64,000 nt of DNA from Mycobacterium sp. D16Q13 (lineage in GTDB: Bacteria; Actinomycetota; Actinomycetes; Mycobacteriales; Mycobacteriaceae), in the NCBI RefSeq assembly GCF_002013375.1, contig NZ_MAEW01000008.1, forward strand, positions 1-64,000. Reading direction: 5' to 3'. The position numbers were made by a program, and so were the translations under genes. Below, piece after piece: positions 1 through 14,735 of this stretch (positions are counted from its first letter, which is position 1; each line of letters opens with the position of its first letter). Under the pieces are notes generated by a model. That model saw only the letters and a program-made list of their open reading frames with translations. It did no database searches and was not told where the DNA came from.

Positions 1-33
1 TTTCGGCTTTCGCCCTTTGGAAGCGGCCCGGGA

Positions 34-63
34 ACCGTATCAAGTTCGGTGAACTTGAGTCAA
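34..63 (-). promoter_or_regulatory. Second rRNA-operon-type promoter (distal to murA)
   Basis: Reading leftward, a -35 TTGACT (58-63) is followed after exactly 18 nt by a -10 TACGGT (34-39). The spacer holds a perfect inverted repeat, CAAGTTC-N3-GAACTTG (41-57). It is a near copy of the promoter at 162-191, 128 bp away. In rapidly growing mycobacteria the rrnA operon lies just downstream of murA and is driven by several tandem promoters; this position and architecture fit that. The rRNA genes themselves would lie beyond the left edge and are not visible, so the target is inferred. Confidence 0.75.
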
Positions 64-161
64 ACTCCGGGTTTTGGCTGGTCAACTGCGCACCAAACCT
101 AAGACCGGAATTTCGGAATTGCTTCCTTGTCCCGGCCTCGCTCTTTCAGGGCAACCCGACC

Positions 162-191
162 ACTGTACCAAGTCCAGTGAACTTGAGTCAA
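162..191 (-). promoter_or_regulatory. First rRNA-operon-type promoter downstream of murA
   Basis: A leftward -35 TTGACT (186-191) and -10 TACAGT (162-167) are separated by 18 nt. The spacer carries an imperfect version of the same inverted repeat seen in the promoter at 34-63 (169-185, one mismatched pair). The promoter starts 26 bp beyond the murA stop and cannot serve murA itself. Location and near-consensus hexamers match the tandem rrnA promoters known in fast-growing mycobacteria. Confidence 0.75.
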
Positions 192-216
192 CTTCGGGTT
201 CTGGGGGTGGTCAGCG

Positions 217-1470
217 CTAGCTGACCCGCTCGACTTCGGCACCCAAGCTCTGGAGGTTCTCCACGAACAACGGGTAACCGCGGTCGATATGAAAGACATC
301 GTATACCTCGGTGACGCCATCCGCCACTAGGCCTGCCAGTACCAGCCCCGCGCCAGCCCGGATGTCCGATGACCACACCGGCGCACTGGACAGTTGACGA
401 ATACCCCGGACCACCGCGTGGTGCCCATCGGTCCGCGCATCCGCCCCCAGCCGCATCATCTCCTCGACGAAGCGGAATCGGGCCTCGAAGACGTTCTCGG
501 TAATCATGGAGGTGCCGTCTGCTATCGCAGCGAGCCCAATTGCCATGGGCTGCAAGTCAGTTGGGAATCCCGGGAACGGCAATGTTGCCACGTTGATGGC
601 TTTGGGACGCTCGTACTGGACGACGCGAAACCCGTTGTCGTTCTGGGTAACTGTAGCGCCGGCATCATGCAGCTTGTGCAGCACCAGTTGCAGATGTTCC
701 GGATCGACTCCCGTAACAGTGACGTCACCACGCGTCATCGCGGCAGCGAGACCCCAAGTGGCAGCGACGATTCGGTCGCCGATGACGCGATGCTCGGTGG
801 GATGAAGCTTGGGAACGCCGATTACCGTCAACGTCGACGTGCCGGCACCTTCTATCTGGGCGCCCATCTGCACCAACATGGTGCACAGGTCCACCACATC
901 CGGCTCGCGCGCGGCGTTGTGGATGGTCGTGACACCGTCGGCAAGCACCGCTGCCATCAAGATGTTCTCGGTGGCGCCCACCGACGGAAACTCGAGCTGA
1001 ATATCGGCTCCGTGCAACGCCTTTGCCTCTGCGACCACACATCCATGCTCGATGGTGCACTCCGCCCCGAGCTGGCGCAGGCCTGCCTGATGCATGTCGA
1101 GGGGACGGGAACCAATGGCGTCGCCGCCCGGTAACGCCACCTTGGCCCGTCGACACCGGCCCACCAGCGGGCCCAGGACACATACCGAGGCGCGGAACTG
1201 GCGTACCGCCGCGAAGTCGGCGTCATATTTGGGTTCATCGGGTGAGGTGATCCTGACGACATCACCCTCCAGCTCCACCGTCGCACCCAATCCCCGCAGC
1301 ACCTCCGCCATCAATGGGACGTCGAGGATGTCCGGACAGTTGGTGATGGTGCTGGTTCCCTCCGCGAGGAGAGTGGCCGCCATCAGCTTGAGCACGCTGT
1401 TCTTGGCGCCGGTTACCGCCACGTTGCCTGTAAGCCGGGCGCCGCCGGTCACCAAGAAATGCTCGCTCAC
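217..1470 (-). CDS. murA: UDP-N-acetylglucosamine 1-carboxyvinyltransferase
   Basis: Cytoplasmic enzyme transferring enolpyruvate from PEP to UDP-GlcNAc, the first committed step of peptidoglycan synthesis. At 417 residues it is full length for the family, with the conserved VTGAKNS motif near residues 19-25 and the active-site loop [11 protein letters not shown] at 113-123. Asp117 stands where E. coli has the fosfomycin-alkylated Cys115; mycobacterial MurA is known to carry Asp here, giving intrinsic fosfomycin insensitivity. Translation starts at GTG. The gene is divergent from the adenosyltransferase gene and is the last gene before tandem rRNA promoters, a mycobacterial hallmark. Confidence 0.97.
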   Translation of the reverse strand: MSEHFLVTGGARLTGNVAVTGAKNSVLKLMAATLLAEGTSTITNCPDILDVPLMAEVLRGLGATVELEGDVVRITSPDEPKYDADFAAVRQFRASVCVLGPLVGRCRRAKVALPGGDAIGSRPLDMHQAGLRQLGAECTIEHGCVVAEAKALHGADIQLEFPSVGATENILMAAVLADGVTTIHNAAREPDVVDLCTMLVQMGAQIEGAGTSTLTVIGVPKLHPTEHRVIGDRIVAATWGLAAAMTRGDVTVTGVDPEHLQLVLHKLHDAGATVTQNDNGFRVVQYERPKAINVATLPFPGFPTDLQPMAIGLAAIADGTSMITENVFEARFRFVEEMMRLGADARTDGHHAVVRGIRQLSSAPVWSSDIRAGAGLVLAGLVADGVTEVYDVFHIDRGYPLFVENLQSLGAEVERVS

Positions 1471-1599
1471 GCCCGACAGCGTAGCCGGGTAACGTTTCGA
1501 CGCATGACCGATGAGCCACTCGGGCGATCAGACAACGGAAACGACGAGGCACCGGCGGCCGGCAAGTACCCGCAGCGCGAGCGGGGCACATCGAGTGGC

Positions 1600-2175
1600 G
1601 TGCATCTCACTCGCATCTATACCCGGACCGGAGACGACGGAACCACAGGACTGAGTGACTTCTCGCGCGTACCGAAGAACGATCCGCGGCTCGCCGCGTA
1701 CGCAGATTGCGACGAAGCCAATGCCGCCATCGGAGTCGCGGTGGTGCTCGGGAACCCTGGGCGGCCGATCGGCGCCGTGCTACTACAGATCCAGAATGAC
1801 CTGTTCGACGCCGGCGCGGATCTGTCCACTCCGGTGATAACCGATCCCGAGTACCCGCCACTGCGGATCACCCAGCCCTACATCGACCGTCTCGAGGGCT
1901 GGTGTGACGAGTACAACACGGATTTGCCCAAGCTGAATTCCTTTGTGCTGCCGGGTGGTACCGCACTGTCCGGGCTGTTGCATGTGGCGCGCACCGTGGC
2001 ACGTCGGGCGGAACGTTCGGCCTGGGCCGCCATCGAGACCTATCCCGACACCACCAACGTGCTGACCGCCAAGTACCTGAATCGGCTCTCGGACCTGTTG
2101 TTCATCCTGTCGCGAGTCGCCAACGACGGTAAGGACACGCTCTGGAAGCCCGGCGGACCCGCACAGCCCGCCTAA
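1600..2175 (+). CDS. Cob(I)alamin adenosyltransferase, PduO type
   Basis: Transfers the adenosyl group of ATP to cob(I)alamin to make coenzyme B12. The PduO/MMAB signature YTRTGDDGTTGLSD lies at the extreme N-terminus (residues 6-19), with RTVARRAERSAW and RLSDLLFILSR near the C-terminus, all parts of the ATP/cobalamin site in this family. I chose the GTG start because homology begins at HLTRIYTRTGD, giving 191 residues, the usual family size. An ATG at 1504 would add 32 residues without family resemblance. The M. tuberculosis counterpart is Rv1314c. It is convergent with the DUF2550 gene. Confidence 0.9.
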   Translation: MHLTRIYTRTGDDGTTGLSDFSRVPKNDPRLAAYADCDEANAAIGVAVVLGNPGRPIGAVLLQIQNDLFDAGADLSTPVITDPEYPPLRITQPYIDRLEGWCDEYNTDLPKLNSFVLPGGTALSGLLHVARTVARRAERSAWAAIETYPDTTNVLTAKYLNRLSDLLFILSRVANDGKDTLWKPGGPAQPA

Positions 2176-2192
2176 CGGGTGGACGCGATCGG

Positions 2193-2624
2193 CTAGCGGG
2201 TTCGCCGTTCCGCACGCCGCGAGGGTCGCGACTCGACCCAGGACATGAAAGCGGTCAACGCGCCACGATCCAGCGCCATTTCGTACACGCGTGCGCCGTC
2301 GCGCAGCTGCAGCACCACGATCTCGGCGGTCATGATGTCGTATTCGTCGCCGCGCGGAATCCGCCGGTCGATGATCTCGAGTTCACGCCGCGACAGCCGG
2401 CGATCGGCCCAAAGCCGCACACTGGAGAGCCGGTAGAACTCGGCTTGAGATTCGCGGTATCGCATGACGCCATGGCGCCAGCGCCCCTCCCCCACCTCCG
2501 GTATGTCACGCAGCAGAGCCGCGGTGCCGCCATGTCGCAACTTGAGCAGACGAAAGCTCAAGGCGGTCACCGCCATAGCAAGGACGGCGATGACCGATAT
2601 CTCGATCATCGCCGTCACGCTCAA
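2193..2624 (-). CDS. DUF2550 membrane-anchored protein
   Basis: A 143-residue protein with one N-terminal membrane helix (about residues 5-24, EISVIAVLAMAVTALSFRLL) followed by a basic cytoplasmic domain rich in Arg and acidic residues. It matches the actinobacterial DUF2550 family (M. tuberculosis Rv1312), which sits immediately after atpC. The gap to atpC is only 24 bp, so it is probably the last gene of the ATP synthase transcript. No biochemical function is established; association with the synthase is inferred only from position. Confidence 0.85.
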   Translation of the reverse strand: MSVTAMIEISVIAVLAMAVTALSFRLLKLRHGGTAALLRDIPEVGEGRWRHGVMRYRESQAEFYRLSSVRLWADRRLSRRELEIIDRRIPRGDEYDIMTAEIVVLQLRDGARVYEMALDRGALTAFMSWVESRPSRRAERRTR

Positions 2625-2648
2625 AGCGGTATTCCTTTGTAGGTAGTG

Positions 2649-3014
<366 letters not shown>

Positions 3015-3048
3015 TCAATGCACCTCCTTCAAAATCGCTAGCGACGAA

Positions 3049-4479
<1,431 letters not shown>

Positions 4480-4493
4480 CTACTCGTCTCTTC

Positions 4494-5438
<945 letters not shown>

Positions 5439-5446
5439 CTACTGCT

Positions 5447-7120
<1,674 letters not shown>

Positions 7121-7142
7121 TTAGGTGATGCGTCTAATGGGG

Positions 7143-8489
7143 TTAATTGGGCAGATGGAGGGCGGCCGCGGAGAGCCTGGTGGACAGGCTGCCGTCGATT
7201 TCCTCGTCACCGATGTTGACGACGAGACCACCCAGCAGATCGGGATCCACATCCAGCTGCACCGCGATGGTGCGTCCGTAAATCTGTCCGAGCACCTGAG
7301 CCAGCCGTGTGATCTGCGCATCGCTGACCGGAGCCGCCGCCTTCACATGAGCGACGGACTCGTTGCGGCGGGCAACCGCCAACTCGGCGACCTCAAGTAC
7401 GGCGACATCGGCGCGCTTGCCACGCAGCAGGCGCACGGTCTGGGCCAGCAGACTGGTCACGATCAGGTTGGACCGGCCGGCGAGAACGTTCTTCAGCAGC
7501 GTCACGCGATCGGCGGCAGGCGCCGCGGTGTTGCTCAGTAGCGCGCCCAGCTGGGGCTCGCCGTCGAGGATGCGACTGACGCGGAACAGCTGGTCCTCGA
7601 CATCGTCGATCTGGCCGTCGCGCTCGGCCCGTTCCAGCAGCGCGAGGCGGGCAATGTGTTCGATCGCGGTGATCAGGTCACTGGAGGCCGACCACCGGGC
7701 CGTCACGGCCGCACGCACGACCTCGAGTGCCGGCCGTCCGATCTTGGACGCGAGCACGGAGTCGACCAGGGCGACCTTGGCGGACTGCTCGCTGGCATCG
7801 ACCGGCTCGGAGAGGTGCTTGCGCAGTACCAATTCCTTGATGAGGAGCTCGGCAACCGCGGTGAGGTCGTCGGCCAGCGCGTTGAGCGTCAGGCTATCGA
7901 GCGAGACAGCGTTGGCCTGGAAGGCCGACACCTGCTCCGCGAGTGATTCGCGGCTAGCGGCGTGCAATCCCGCTCCCCCGGCCGCCAGCGGTCGGCGTTC
8001 GGTGTTGACACTGCCGGCCATCTGCGACAGGTCATCGAGGAATCGGTCGACGGTGGCGGACTGCGCCGCGGGGTCACTGACATGCGAACGCACCAAATCG
8101 CCTGCGCGGTTCACGGATTCGGCACCGAGGTCACCGCGGAGCTGACGGATCAGCTGCTGACGCTGCAGCAGGATCTGCTCCTGGCCATGCACCTTGATCC
8201 GCGCGACCTCGGCGTCGGCCTGCTCACGCAACTGCTTGGAGATCTGCACGGCATCAGCCTTGGCTTCCTCGGCGATCTCGGCGGCGTCGGCCTTGGCATC
8301 TTCGATGGCCTTGGCATGCGCGCCCTCGGCCTCGACCAGCTTGTCCGCCGCGGTCTTGCTATCCGCAAGCTGCTGACGCACCGTGTCCTGCTGCTTGGCC
8401 ATCAATGTGCGTACCGGAGGCGCCACGAACTTGACCACCAGGAACACGATGACAGCGAAACCGATGAGCTGTCCGATAAATGTCGACAT
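7143..8489 (-). CDS. atpFH: ATP synthase fused b/delta subunit
   Basis: Peripheral-stalk protein of 448 residues that fuses a b-type subunit to delta (OSCP). The N-terminus is a single membrane helix ([24 protein letters not shown], residues 4-27) leading into a long charged coiled coil (about 30-170). The C-terminal half (about 180-448) is the delta domain, ending in [23 protein letters not shown]. The fusion is characteristic of mycobacteria and relatives. It lies 6 bp after the separate b subunit gene, with which it would pair in the stator. Confidence 0.97.
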   Translation of the reverse strand: MSTFIGQLIGFAVIVFLVVKFVAPPVRTLMAKQQDTVRQQLADSKTAADKLVEAEGAHAKAIEDAKADAAEIAEEAKADAVQISKQLREQADAEVARIKVHGQEQILLQRQQLIRQLRGDLGAESVNRAGDLVRSHVSDPAAQSATVDRFLDDLSQMAGSVNTERRPLAAGGAGLHAASRESLAEQVSAFQANAVSLDSLTLNALADDLTAVAELLIKELVLRKHLSEPVDASEQSAKVALVDSVLASKIGRPALEVVRAAVTARWSASSDLITAIEHIARLALLERAERDGQIDDVEDQLFRVSRILDGEPQLGALLSNTAAPAADRVTLLKNVLAGRSNLIVTSLLAQTVRLLRGKRADVAVLEVAELAVARRNESVAHVKAAAPVSDAQITRLAQVLGQIYGRTIAVQLDVDPDLLGGLVVNIGDEEIDGSLSTRLSAAALHLPN

Positions 8490-8495
8490 CTGTAC

Positions 8496-9316
<821 letters not shown>

Positions 9317-9347
9317 CTACCAGGGTCTTTCAATTTGGTCTATGTAG

Positions 9348-10106
9348 TTAGTGGTGTTCGTCGTCCAGTTCCATCGACTGGCTGAAGTACAGAACAGTCA
9401 ACAGAGCGAAGATGAAGGCCTGGATCAGGCCGACGAACAGGTCGAACGATTTCCAGATGGCATTGGGCGCCCACATGATCCATGCCGGGAACATCGCGAT
9501 CAACGCGACCATGATGCCGCCGGCGAACATATTGCCGAAGAGCCGCAGCGACAGCGAGATGGGCTTGGCCAGCTCCTCGATCGGGTTGATGAACGCGGTG
9601 ACCCAGGTATGACCCTTGAGCAGCTTGATGGGGTGACCGATCAGGCCGCGGCGCGCAAAGCCGGCGATGTGGTAGCAGACGAACACGAACAGCGCCAGCG
9701 CCAGCACGTAGTTGATATCCGAGGCCGGCGGCGCGAGCAGTTCGGCTGTCTTACCTGCGTCGTCGGTGTACTGCACAGGCAGCACCGAAATCCAGTTGGA
9801 CACGAGGATGAAGACGAAGATGGTGACCGCGAGCGGCAGCACGAACGGCGCGATCTTCATGCCGATCGCGGCCTCGACCTGATTGCGGAACTGAACGGTG
9901 ACCGCCTCGAAGAACAGCTGTACGCCGTTGGGCACGCCAGTCGAGGTGACCTTCGCGCGCAGGAACAATGCCAGCGCGATCACGACCACCGCGGCCAGGG
10001 CGGTGGCGACGATGGTGTCGACGTTGACCTCACCGAGAAAACCCCAGTGTGCGTGCTTGTGATGGCCAACCTCGATGGCGGCTTCTGCCTGGAATGTCGT
10101 AATCAT
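9348..10106 (-). CDS. atpB: ATP synthase F0 a subunit
   Basis: Membrane subunit forming the two proton half-channels against the c-ring. The 252-residue protein has several hydrophobic helices and the essential Arg in [14 protein letters not shown] (about residues 187-200). The N-terminus begins with a His-rich segment ([11 protein letters not shown]). Its start overlaps the atpI-like stop by 4 bp (ATGA), implying translational coupling. It is the first structural subunit of the operon. Confidence 0.98.
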   Translation of the reverse strand: MITTFQAEAAIEVGHHKHAHWGFLGEVNVDTIVATALAAVVVIALALFLRAKVTSTGVPNGVQLFFEAVTVQFRNQVEAAIGMKIAPFVLPLAVTIFVFILVSNWISVLPVQYTDDAGKTAELLAPPASDINYVLALALFVFVCYHIAGFARRGLIGHPIKLLKGHTWVTAFINPIEELAKPISLSLRLFGNMFAGGIMVALIAMFPAWIMWAPNAIWKSFDLFVGLIQAFIFALLTVLYFSQSMELDDEHH

Positions 10107-10552
10107 GCTGCGCCCTGCTCACTGCTCACTGAACGGATCCCTTTCCACACCGGCACAGCGGTGGTCAACACCAGCAGCACCTGGAACAACGCAACTCCGA
10201 AGAACACCCCAAGACCAGCGGGACGGAACACGAAGGCGATCACCAGGGCGAGGACGGTGATGATCATCAACCGCGCCGCGGAATTGATGGCCATCTTTTG
10301 CTTGCTTGGATTGTCTTGCGCGGTAATCACTTCCGCAGATTGGCGAACGAGGAGAGCGTTCACCAATCCGAGTCCAAGCCCAGTAACGAAGAACACGCCG
10401 AACTGCCAATTCCCCAGCAGGGCGGAGGCCAACAGAGCCAAAGCACCGAGAACGCCACACAACACCGCCAGACGCAACGGGCGAAACGCCAATGCCGGAA
10501 GAACCAGCGGAGCATCGGAGCTTGCCTGGGGCACGGTCACCTGGAGTGTCAC
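10103..10552 (-). CDS. AtpI-like ATP synthase accessory membrane protein
   Basis: A 149-residue protein with four predicted membrane helices (about 24-44, 49-68, 90-112, 113-135) and little else, at the head of the atp operon where other bacteria have atpI. The M. tuberculosis equivalent is Rv1303. AtpI proteins are proposed to assist c-ring assembly or Mg2+ handling; whether this divergent mycobacterial version does so is unknown. A GTG start at the listed end is preceded by a weak ribosome binding site; a second GTG four codons in is possible. Confidence 0.85.
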   Translation of the reverse strand: MTLQVTVPQASSDAPLVLPALAFRPLRLAVLCGVLGALALLASALLGNWQFGVFFVTGLGLGLVNALLVRQSAEVITAQDNPSKQKMAINSAARLMIITVLALVIAFVFRPAGLGVFFGVALFQVLLVLTTAVPVWKGIRSVSSEQGAA

Positions 10553-10800
10553 CTCACATCTTTGTCGGGGTGGCGGAACAAAAACTGCATTCGTCGATTC
10601 CAGACCTTATAGGAGGTCGGAGGGCTCGCTGAACTCACCTCAATGGGCAGCTCCCTGTCGGTCAGTTGATCGGTCCGGCGGACCCTGGAATGTCTAGACC
10701 GACTTTCCAAAAATTCCGCCGCTCCGGTGTGGCCGGCACCCGTGAGTTTTCGGGTATGGCAGAACCGTATCACATGGTAGAGACCGTTAATGCACCCCTA
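10553..10800 (-). promoter_or_regulatory. Intergenic region with candidate atp operon promoter
   Basis: This 248-bp gap between wecA and the atpI-like gene is the only place with room for an atp operon promoter. A leftward -10-like TATAAG (10606-10611) lies about 54 bp before the start codon, inside a short inverted repeat GACCT-N6-AGGTC (10603-10618). No convincing -35 was found. A GGTCC-GCC-GGACC hairpin and a weak ACCCG/CGGGT hairpin also occur and could attenuate read-through from wecA. The promoter assignment is inference. Confidence 0.35.
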
Positions 10801-12027
10801 CTACTTTTCGTCGTACACCGACGGTTCGGTCGGAACGGTGGCCGGACTGAGCCCTGATTCGGCTCCCGACAGCTGATCGAGTTCTTCACGACGCAACAGG
10901 GGAACGACCGTCGCGACGATGGCGATACCGATGGCACCAACCACCACCGCTCCCGCATATCGGGGCTCGAAGAAGATGGTGCTGGCGGCTCCGAACGCGA
11001 TAATCGCCACCCACAGGTAGATGATCAGCACCGCCTTGCGATGCGAGTGCCCGATCTGCAGCAGCCGGTGATGCAGGTGCATCTTGTCTGGGCTGAAGGG
11101 GCTCCGGCCCGCCCGGGTGCGCCGGATGATCGCCAACAGCGCGTCCAGCGCGGGCACCAGCAACACCGCGATCACCAACAAGAACGGCGACAAGAGGACG
11201 AACATGTCCTTGGCGCCGTACGAGCTCTGCGAGATGGGGCCCGCGGCCGTCGTCGACGCGGCCGCCAGCATCAGGCCGATCAGCATCGATCCTGAGTCCC
11301 CCATGAAGATCCGGGCCCGGTGGAAGTTGTGCGGAAGAAAGCCAAGGCACGCCCCGGCGAGCACTACCGAGATCACCGCGGGCGGGTAATACAGGACGTC
11401 ACCGCCGTGGCTGCGCAGCAGCCCAATCGAGAAGATGCAGATGGCAGCCGCGGTAATGAGCCCCAAACCGGCGGCCAGCCCATCGAGGCCGTCCACGAAG
11501 TTCATCGCGTTGACGATCGACACCGTCAACGCGAGCGTGACGAGGATGGAGGACATCTGGTCCAAGACGATGGTCCCCACCCCGCCAAAGGGGATGTAGA
11601 TCATGCTCCAGGCCACCCCCATGGTGACCAGGACGCTGGCGGCCGTGACCTGGCCCGCGAACTTTGTGAGCGCGTCCAGGCCCCATTTATCGTCGATGAG
11701 CCCGACGACCATGATGATGCCGCCCGCGACGACGACGGCAGGCATACCCGAGGAGTAGACGAAACCCCTTGTCAGGGCGGGCAGTTGCGAGGCCAGGAAG
11801 ATCGCCGCACATACGCCGAAGTACATGCCGAGACCGCCCATCCGGGGGGTCGGCTGCAGGTGCACGTCACGCTCGCGCGGATAGGCCACCGCACCCACTC
11901 GGGTTGCGAACATCCGCACGCCACCGGTGCAGAAGAACGTCGTGATAGCCGCCGTCAGCCCAACCAGGGCAAGCTCACGCAGAGGGACGCCCGCGCCGCG
12001 ATCGGCGAGGGCCAGCAGCTCACTCAC
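10801..12027 (-). CDS. wecA: Decaprenyl-phosphate GlcNAc-1-phosphate transferase
   Basis: Polytopic inner-membrane enzyme of the WecA/TagO/MraY family. It transfers GlcNAc-1-P from UDP-GlcNAc to polyprenyl phosphate, the first step of the arabinogalactan linker in mycobacteria. Of 408 residues, about eleven membrane segments alternate with family motifs: GLIDDKWG (Mg2+ site, about residue 107), NFVDGLDGLAAG, MGDSGSM and the cytoplasmic HLHHRL motif. M. tuberculosis homologue is Rv1302. It follows sua5 by 15 bp and precedes the atp operon. Confidence 0.93.
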   Translation of the reverse strand: MSELLALADRGAGVPLRELALVGLTAAITTFFCTGGVRMFATRVGAVAYPRERDVHLQPTPRMGGLGMYFGVCAAIFLASQLPALTRGFVYSSGMPAVVVAGGIIMVVGLIDDKWGLDALTKFAGQVTAASVLVTMGVAWSMIYIPFGGVGTIVLDQMSSILVTLALTVSIVNAMNFVDGLDGLAAGLGLITAAAICIFSIGLLRSHGGDVLYYPPAVISVVLAGACLGFLPHNFHRARIFMGDSGSMLIGLMLAAASTTAAGPISQSSYGAKDMFVLLSPFLLVIAVLLVPALDALLAIIRRTRAGRSPFSPDKMHLHHRLLQIGHSHRKAVLIIYLWVAIIAFGAASTIFFEPRYAGAVVVGAIGIAIVATVVPLLRREELDQLSGAESGLSPATVPTEPSVYDEK

Positions 12028-12042
12028 GCATCCGACCGTACT

Positions 12043-12714
12043 TCAAGATCCTGTGGGCTCCCCCGACTCGCCGGGCCCGATGTCGCCGCCAATCACATCG
12101 ACGATCTGTTCCCGGGTGATCGGCCCTTCCCGCAGGATCAGTGGCACCGGCCCGGTGAGGTCGACGATGGTCGACGCCGCGCCCAGTTCTGCCGTGCCAC
12201 CGTCCAGGTACACCGCAACTTTCTCGTCCAGCTGATCGCGGGCCTCAGCGGCCGTGAGCGCCGCGGGCTGCCCCGATACGTTGGCGCTGGACACCGCCAT
12301 CGGACCGACAGCGCGCAGCAGCTCGATGGCCACCGGATGCAGGGGCATCCGAAGCATGACGCTTCCCTGCGCATCTCCGAGATCCCAGGACAGCGACGGC
12401 GCGTGCTTCACGATGATGCTCAGTGGTCCCGGCCAGAATGCCTCGATGAGCTCGCGGGCAGCCGACGGAACCGAGAACACCAGCCCGTCGATCGTGTGCC
12501 ATGACCCGACGAGCACTCCGACCGGCATGTCCCGGCCGCGCCCCTTGGCTGCCAGCAGCGCCGATACGGCGTTGGAATCGAAGGCGTCACAACCCAATCC
12601 GTAGACGGTGTCGGTGGGCATGACCACCAGTTCACCCGCCTTGAGCGCGCTCACTGCCGCGTCGACACCCTCTTGGCGGGTCGCAGCATCCTGGCAGTCG
12701 TAGACGACGGTCAC
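12043..12714 (-). CDS. L-threonylcarbamoyladenylate synthase (Sua5/YrdC family)
   Basis: Makes threonylcarbamoyl-AMP from threonine, bicarbonate and ATP for t6A37 modification of ANN-decoding tRNAs. The 223-residue protein has the YrdC-fold signature PTDTVYGLGCDAF (33-45) and SSANVSGQPA later. It lacks the long C-terminal Sua5 domain, so it is the short YrdC-type form. It is tightly packed between prmC (9 bp) and wecA, as in M. tuberculosis (Rv1301). Confidence 0.93.
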   Translation of the reverse strand: MTVVYDCQDAATRQEGVDAAVSALKAGELVVMPTDTVYGLGCDAFDSNAVSALLAAKGRGRDMPVGVLVGSWHTIDGLVFSVPSAARELIEAFWPGPLSIIVKHAPSLSWDLGDAQGSVMLRMPLHPVAIELLRAVGPMAVSSANVSGQPAALTAAEARDQLDEKVAVYLDGGTAELGAASTIVDLTGPVPLILREGPITREQIVDVIGGDIGPGESGEPTGS

Positions 12715-12723
12715 GTACCCAGT

Positions 12724-13566
12724 CTATGGGGTCGGAGATTTCCGGCGAGCGGTGACGAATCGCGGCCGCCCCGCCAGGTCGTAGCGCTGCACAACCTCAT
12801 CGAATAGACCACTGGCCGTGAATAACTCGCATGTTCCCTCACCATTGGTGTCATCGTGCTCGATACCGATGCGGCCCCCGGGAGCTAGCAGACGGCCGGC
12901 CGTCGTCACGATGGGCGCGATGATCGCCAGTCCATCGTGACCCGCGAACAACGCCAATGGCGGATCGTGCTGCGCCACTTCGGGCTCCAGTTCGGCACCG
13001 TCAGGGACGTAGGGCGGGTTGGCGACGATCAGGTCGACCATTCCATCCAGCTCCGCCAGCAGCACGGGCGAGGTCGCATCGGCCTGGATCACCTCGACCG
13101 GAGTTCCCTCGGTGTTGCGCCTCGTGTAGACCAACGCCTGCTCATCGAGCTCGATCGCGACGATGCGAGCGGCCGGCTCGTCATGCGACAAGGCGACGGA
13201 GAGCGCCGCCGATCCGGCGCACAACTCGACAACCGTTGCGCGAGTTGTCAATTCCCCTGTCGCCCAGGCGTATAGAGATTCCGTCTCCGGGCGCGGAATG
13301 AACACACCGGGACCCACGAACACCTCAACAGGGCCAAAGGCGGCATTACCGGTCAAGTGCTGCAAGGGAATCCGCTGCGCCCGCGCGGCTACGAGATCAC
13401 GATATCTCTCGGGAAAACCTGGTGTGATCTCGGCAAAACGCAGCCGTGTTCGCGGGATCCCGAGCAGATGTGAGGCGAGTTCTTCGGCATCCACCTGCGG
13501 GCTGGAAACCCCTGCCTGAGAGAGCGATTCGATCGCTTCGGCGATCAGCTGACGCAACCCGCTCAT
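12724..13566 (-). CDS. prmC: Peptide chain release factor N5-glutamine methyltransferase
   Basis: SAM-dependent enzyme that methylates the Gln of the GGQ motif in release factors, raising termination efficiency. The 280 residues comprise an N-terminal helical substrate domain and a Rossmann methyltransferase with VELCAGSAALSVAL (SAM loop) and the catalytic IVANPPYVP motif. Its likely substrate, RF1, is encoded by prfA just 5 bp upstream, a common pairing. Confidence 0.95.
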   Translation of the reverse strand: MSGLRQLIAEAIESLSQAGVSSPQVDAEELASHLLGIPRTRLRFAEITPGFPERYRDLVAARAQRIPLQHLTGNAAFGPVEVFVGPGVFIPRPETESLYAWATGELTTRATVVELCAGSAALSVALSHDEPAARIVAIELDEQALVYTRRNTEGTPVEVIQADATSPVLLAELDGMVDLIVANPPYVPDGAELEPEVAQHDPPLALFAGHDGLAIIAPIVTTAGRLLAPGGRIGIEHDDTNGEGTCELFTASGLFDEVVQRYDLAGRPRFVTARRKSPTP

Positions 13567-13571
13567 CTAAC

Positions 13572-14642
13572 TCACGCCTCCTGCAGGCGCGCCTTCCGAT
13601 CGGCCACGGCCAGCGCATCGAACAGCGCATCGAGGTCGCCGTCGAGCACCTGATCCAGGTTGTGCGCCTTGAACCCGACGCGGTGATCGGTGATCCGGTT
13701 CTCCGGGTAGTTGTAGGTGCGAATTCGCTCACTGCGGTCCACGGTGCGGATCTGGCTGGCACGACCGGCCGACGCGTCGGCCTGCGCCTGCTCCTCGGCG
13801 AGAGCCTGTAACCGCGCCGCCAGCACCTGCATGGCGCGCGCCTTGTTCTGCAGCTGAGAGCGCTCGTTTTGGCAGGTCACCACGATCCCGGTGGGCAGGT
13901 GGGTAATGCGGACCGCCGAGTCGGTGGTGTTCACGCCCTGGCCACCCTTGCCCGAGGAACGGTAGACGTCGATCCGAAGATCCGATTCGTCGATCTGGAC
14001 TTCCTGTACCTCTTCGGGTTCTGGATAGACCAACACACCCGCAGCCGACGTATGCACGCGTCCTTGGGATTCGGTGACGGGAACACGCTGGACGCGATGC
14101 ACCCCACCTTCAAACTTGAGCCGCGACCAGACACCGTCGGCGGTGTCCCCCTTGCTCGCGATGGCCAGGGTGGCGTCCTTGTACCCGCCGAGGTCCGATT
14201 CGGTCTCGTCGAGAACCGTGACCTTCCAACCGTGCCGCTCGGCGTAGCGGATGTACATGCGAGCCAGATCGGCAGCGAACAGCGCCGACTCCTCGCCTCC
14301 CTCCCCAGATTTCACTTCGAGGAGGATGTCGTCACCGTCATGTGGATCGCGGGGCGCCAGCATGTCCGACAGCTGCGTTTCCAGCTCGGCGACCGACGAT
14401 TCCAATTCGGTCACTTCATCGGCGAATGAGGGATCGTCCTCGGACAGCTCACGGGCGGTGGCGAGATCATCACGAGCAGCGACCAGCTTGCCGTGGGTGG
14501 CCACGATCGGCGAGAGCATCGCGAACCGGCGGCCGGCCTTGCGTGCCGCACCCGCATCCGCGTGCAGTGCCGGGTCGGCCAGTCGCTTCTCCAACTCAGC
14601 GTGCTCGGCCAGCATCGCGTCGATCAGCGGCGTCTCGCCCAT
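13572..14642 (-). CDS. prfA: Peptide chain release factor 1
   Basis: Recognises UAA and UAG and triggers peptide hydrolysis on the ribosome. It has the codon-reading PVT motif in RVPVTESQG and the catalytic GGQ in [17 protein letters not shown] chose the ATG at 14642 because a strong GGGAGGAGG Shine-Dalgarno lies just before it; an upstream TTG overlaps that site and would add five residues. At 356 residues it is the normal RF1 length. It is co-transcribed with prmC, whose product should methylate its GGQ Gln. Confidence 0.97.
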   Translation of the reverse strand: MGETPLIDAMLAEHAELEKRLADPALHADAGAARKAGRRFAMLSPIVATHGKLVAARDDLATARELSEDDPSFADEVTELESSVAELETQLSDMLAPRDPHDGDDILLEVKSGEGGEESALFAADLARMYIRYAERHGWKVTVLDETESDLGGYKDATLAIASKGDTADGVWSRLKFEGGVHRVQRVPVTESQGRVHTSAAGVLVYPEPEEVQEVQIDESDLRIDVYRSSGKGGQGVNTTDSAVRITHLPTGIVVTCQNERSQLQNKARAMQVLAARLQALAEEQAQADASAGRASQIRTVDRSERIRTYNYPENRITDHRVGFKAHNLDQVLDGDLDALFDALAVADRKARLQEA

Positions 14643-14681
14643 GCGCCCTCCTCCCAATGTTCATACGCTCAGTCGTCATAC

Positions 14682-14727
14682 AAAAAAACCGACGCCCGGA
14701 CTGCACAAAGGCAAATCCGGGCGTCGG
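14682..14727 (-). terminator. Intrinsic terminator after rpmE
   Basis: Leftward, a perfect 12-bp GC-rich stem (CCGACGCCCGGA with TCCGGGCGTCGG, 14689-14700 and 14716-14727) closes a 15-nt loop and is followed by seven T residues (14682-14688). It starts 8 bp past the rpmE stop. A true U-tract terminator is uncommon in mycobacteria, so this is a clear case. It ends only 39 bp before the prfA start. Confidence 0.9.
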
Positions 14728-14735
14728 CAAGGAAG

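Noticed and set aside
9351..10697. 448-codon frame antisense to atpB and the atpI-like gene
   Set aside because: Crosses two opposite-strand genes and their promoter gap; composition is not protein-like.
11320..12504. 394-codon frame antisense to wecA and sua5
   Set aside because: Arg/Asp/His-rich shadow spanning two real genes.
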